Source of the DNA: Spirosoma fluviale
GTDB lineage: Bacteria > Bacteroidota > Bacteroidia > Cytophagales > Spirosomataceae
Reading direction: 5' to 3'
DNA length: 6,563 bases
Assembly (NCBI GenBank): GCA_945860325.1
Contig: CAMARL010000109.1
Location: forward strand, 1 to 6,563
Each line of letters opens with the position of its first letter. The stretch's first letter is position 1. Of this stretch, positions 6,383 to 6,563 are shown one piece after another. A program made the position numbers and the translations under genes. The notes beneath the pieces are model-generated. The model was not told the origin of the DNA. It searched no databases and was given only the letters and a program-made list of their open reading frames with translations.

Positions 6383-6563
6383 ACCAATAGTTTTCTTAAT
6401 TTTTCATTTAAATAATGGATCAAAAAATCAATTTCCTTTTCAGTTGTCATATAACTTAATGAAATTCGAAGCGTACTTAAGGCCAAATCTCTTTTATGTC
6501 CCAGCGCTGTTAACACATGAGAAGGGTTTGTAGCCTTAACATTACATGCTGAACCATTAGAAA
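6379..6563 (-). CDS. Cysteine desulfurase (NifS/IscS-like), C-terminal 60 residues only
   Basis: The frame enters from the right edge and ends at TGA (6381-6379). The 60 visible codons begin SNGSACNVKATNPSHVLTALG, the active-site segment of class I PLP-dependent cysteine desulfurases (family pattern SSGSAC...EPSHVL.ALG); the Cys six residues in is the persulfide-carrying catalytic cysteine. Further on, STLRISLSYMTTEKEID matches the family's SLRFSLGRFTTEEEID. About 320 residues, including the PLP lysine, lie outside the window. These enzymes turn L-cysteine into alanine and a protein-bound persulfide for Fe-S clusters, thiolation or cofactor sulfuration. The 4-nt overlap with the XdhC-family gene suggests a role in sulfurating molybdenum cofactor, like NifS4 of Rhodobacter, rather than or besides housekeeping Fe-S synthesis. 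The C-terminal tail after the catalytic domain is short. Confidence 0.93.
   Translation of the reverse strand, partial: SNGSACNVKATNPSHVLTALGHKRDLALSTLRISLSYMTTEKEIDFLIHYLNEKLRKLLV

Overview
The window is about 36% GC by eye and looks like chromosomal DNA of a Bacteroidota bacterium. The supporting signs are Bacteroidota-type DnaK and GH13 proteins, A/T-rich leaders without Shine-Dalgarno sequences, and a TAnnTTTG-type -7 promoter element. Sphingolipids are characteristic lipids of this phylum, and one gene here fits that lipid class. No mobile element, CRISPR array, tRNA or rRNA was seen. The genes share one A/T-rich style, so nothing marks recent transfer.

Layout, left to right. (1) 1-1399, minus strand: a GH13 alpha-amylase-family gene, cut by the left edge and so lacking its C-terminus. 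(2) 1479-2477, minus: a membrane desaturase of the sphingolipid delta-4 (DES/DEGS) type with the family-specific N-terminal block and three histidine boxes. (3) 2478-2627: a divergent promoter region between the desaturase and dnaK. (4) 2628-4514, plus: complete dnaK, closed by a strong hairpin-plus-T terminator at 4532-4568. (5) 4567-6563, minus: a tightly packed operon read from the right edge. It runs from a cysteine desulfurase C-terminus (its start lies outside the window) to an XdhC/CoxI-family protein (4-nt GTGA overlap) to a DUF3050-type protein (1-nt gap).

How the genes fit together: the cysteine desulfurase-XdhC pair recalls the system in which XdhC holds molybdenum cofactor while a NifS-type desulfurase adds the terminal sulfur needed by xanthine-dehydrogenase-type enzymes. 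The DUF3050 protein, of unknown function and probably of the all-helical heme-oxygenase-like fold, is translated directly after XdhC and could be a third component or a passenger. The amylase, desaturase and dnaK have no evident joint pathway. The most notable points are the vertebrate-like ceramide desaturase in a bacterium, the desulfurase/XdhC/DUF3050 operon with an atypical XdhC Rossmann loop, and an unusual dnaK promoter with an inverted repeat and a sigma-54-like -24/-12 pattern.
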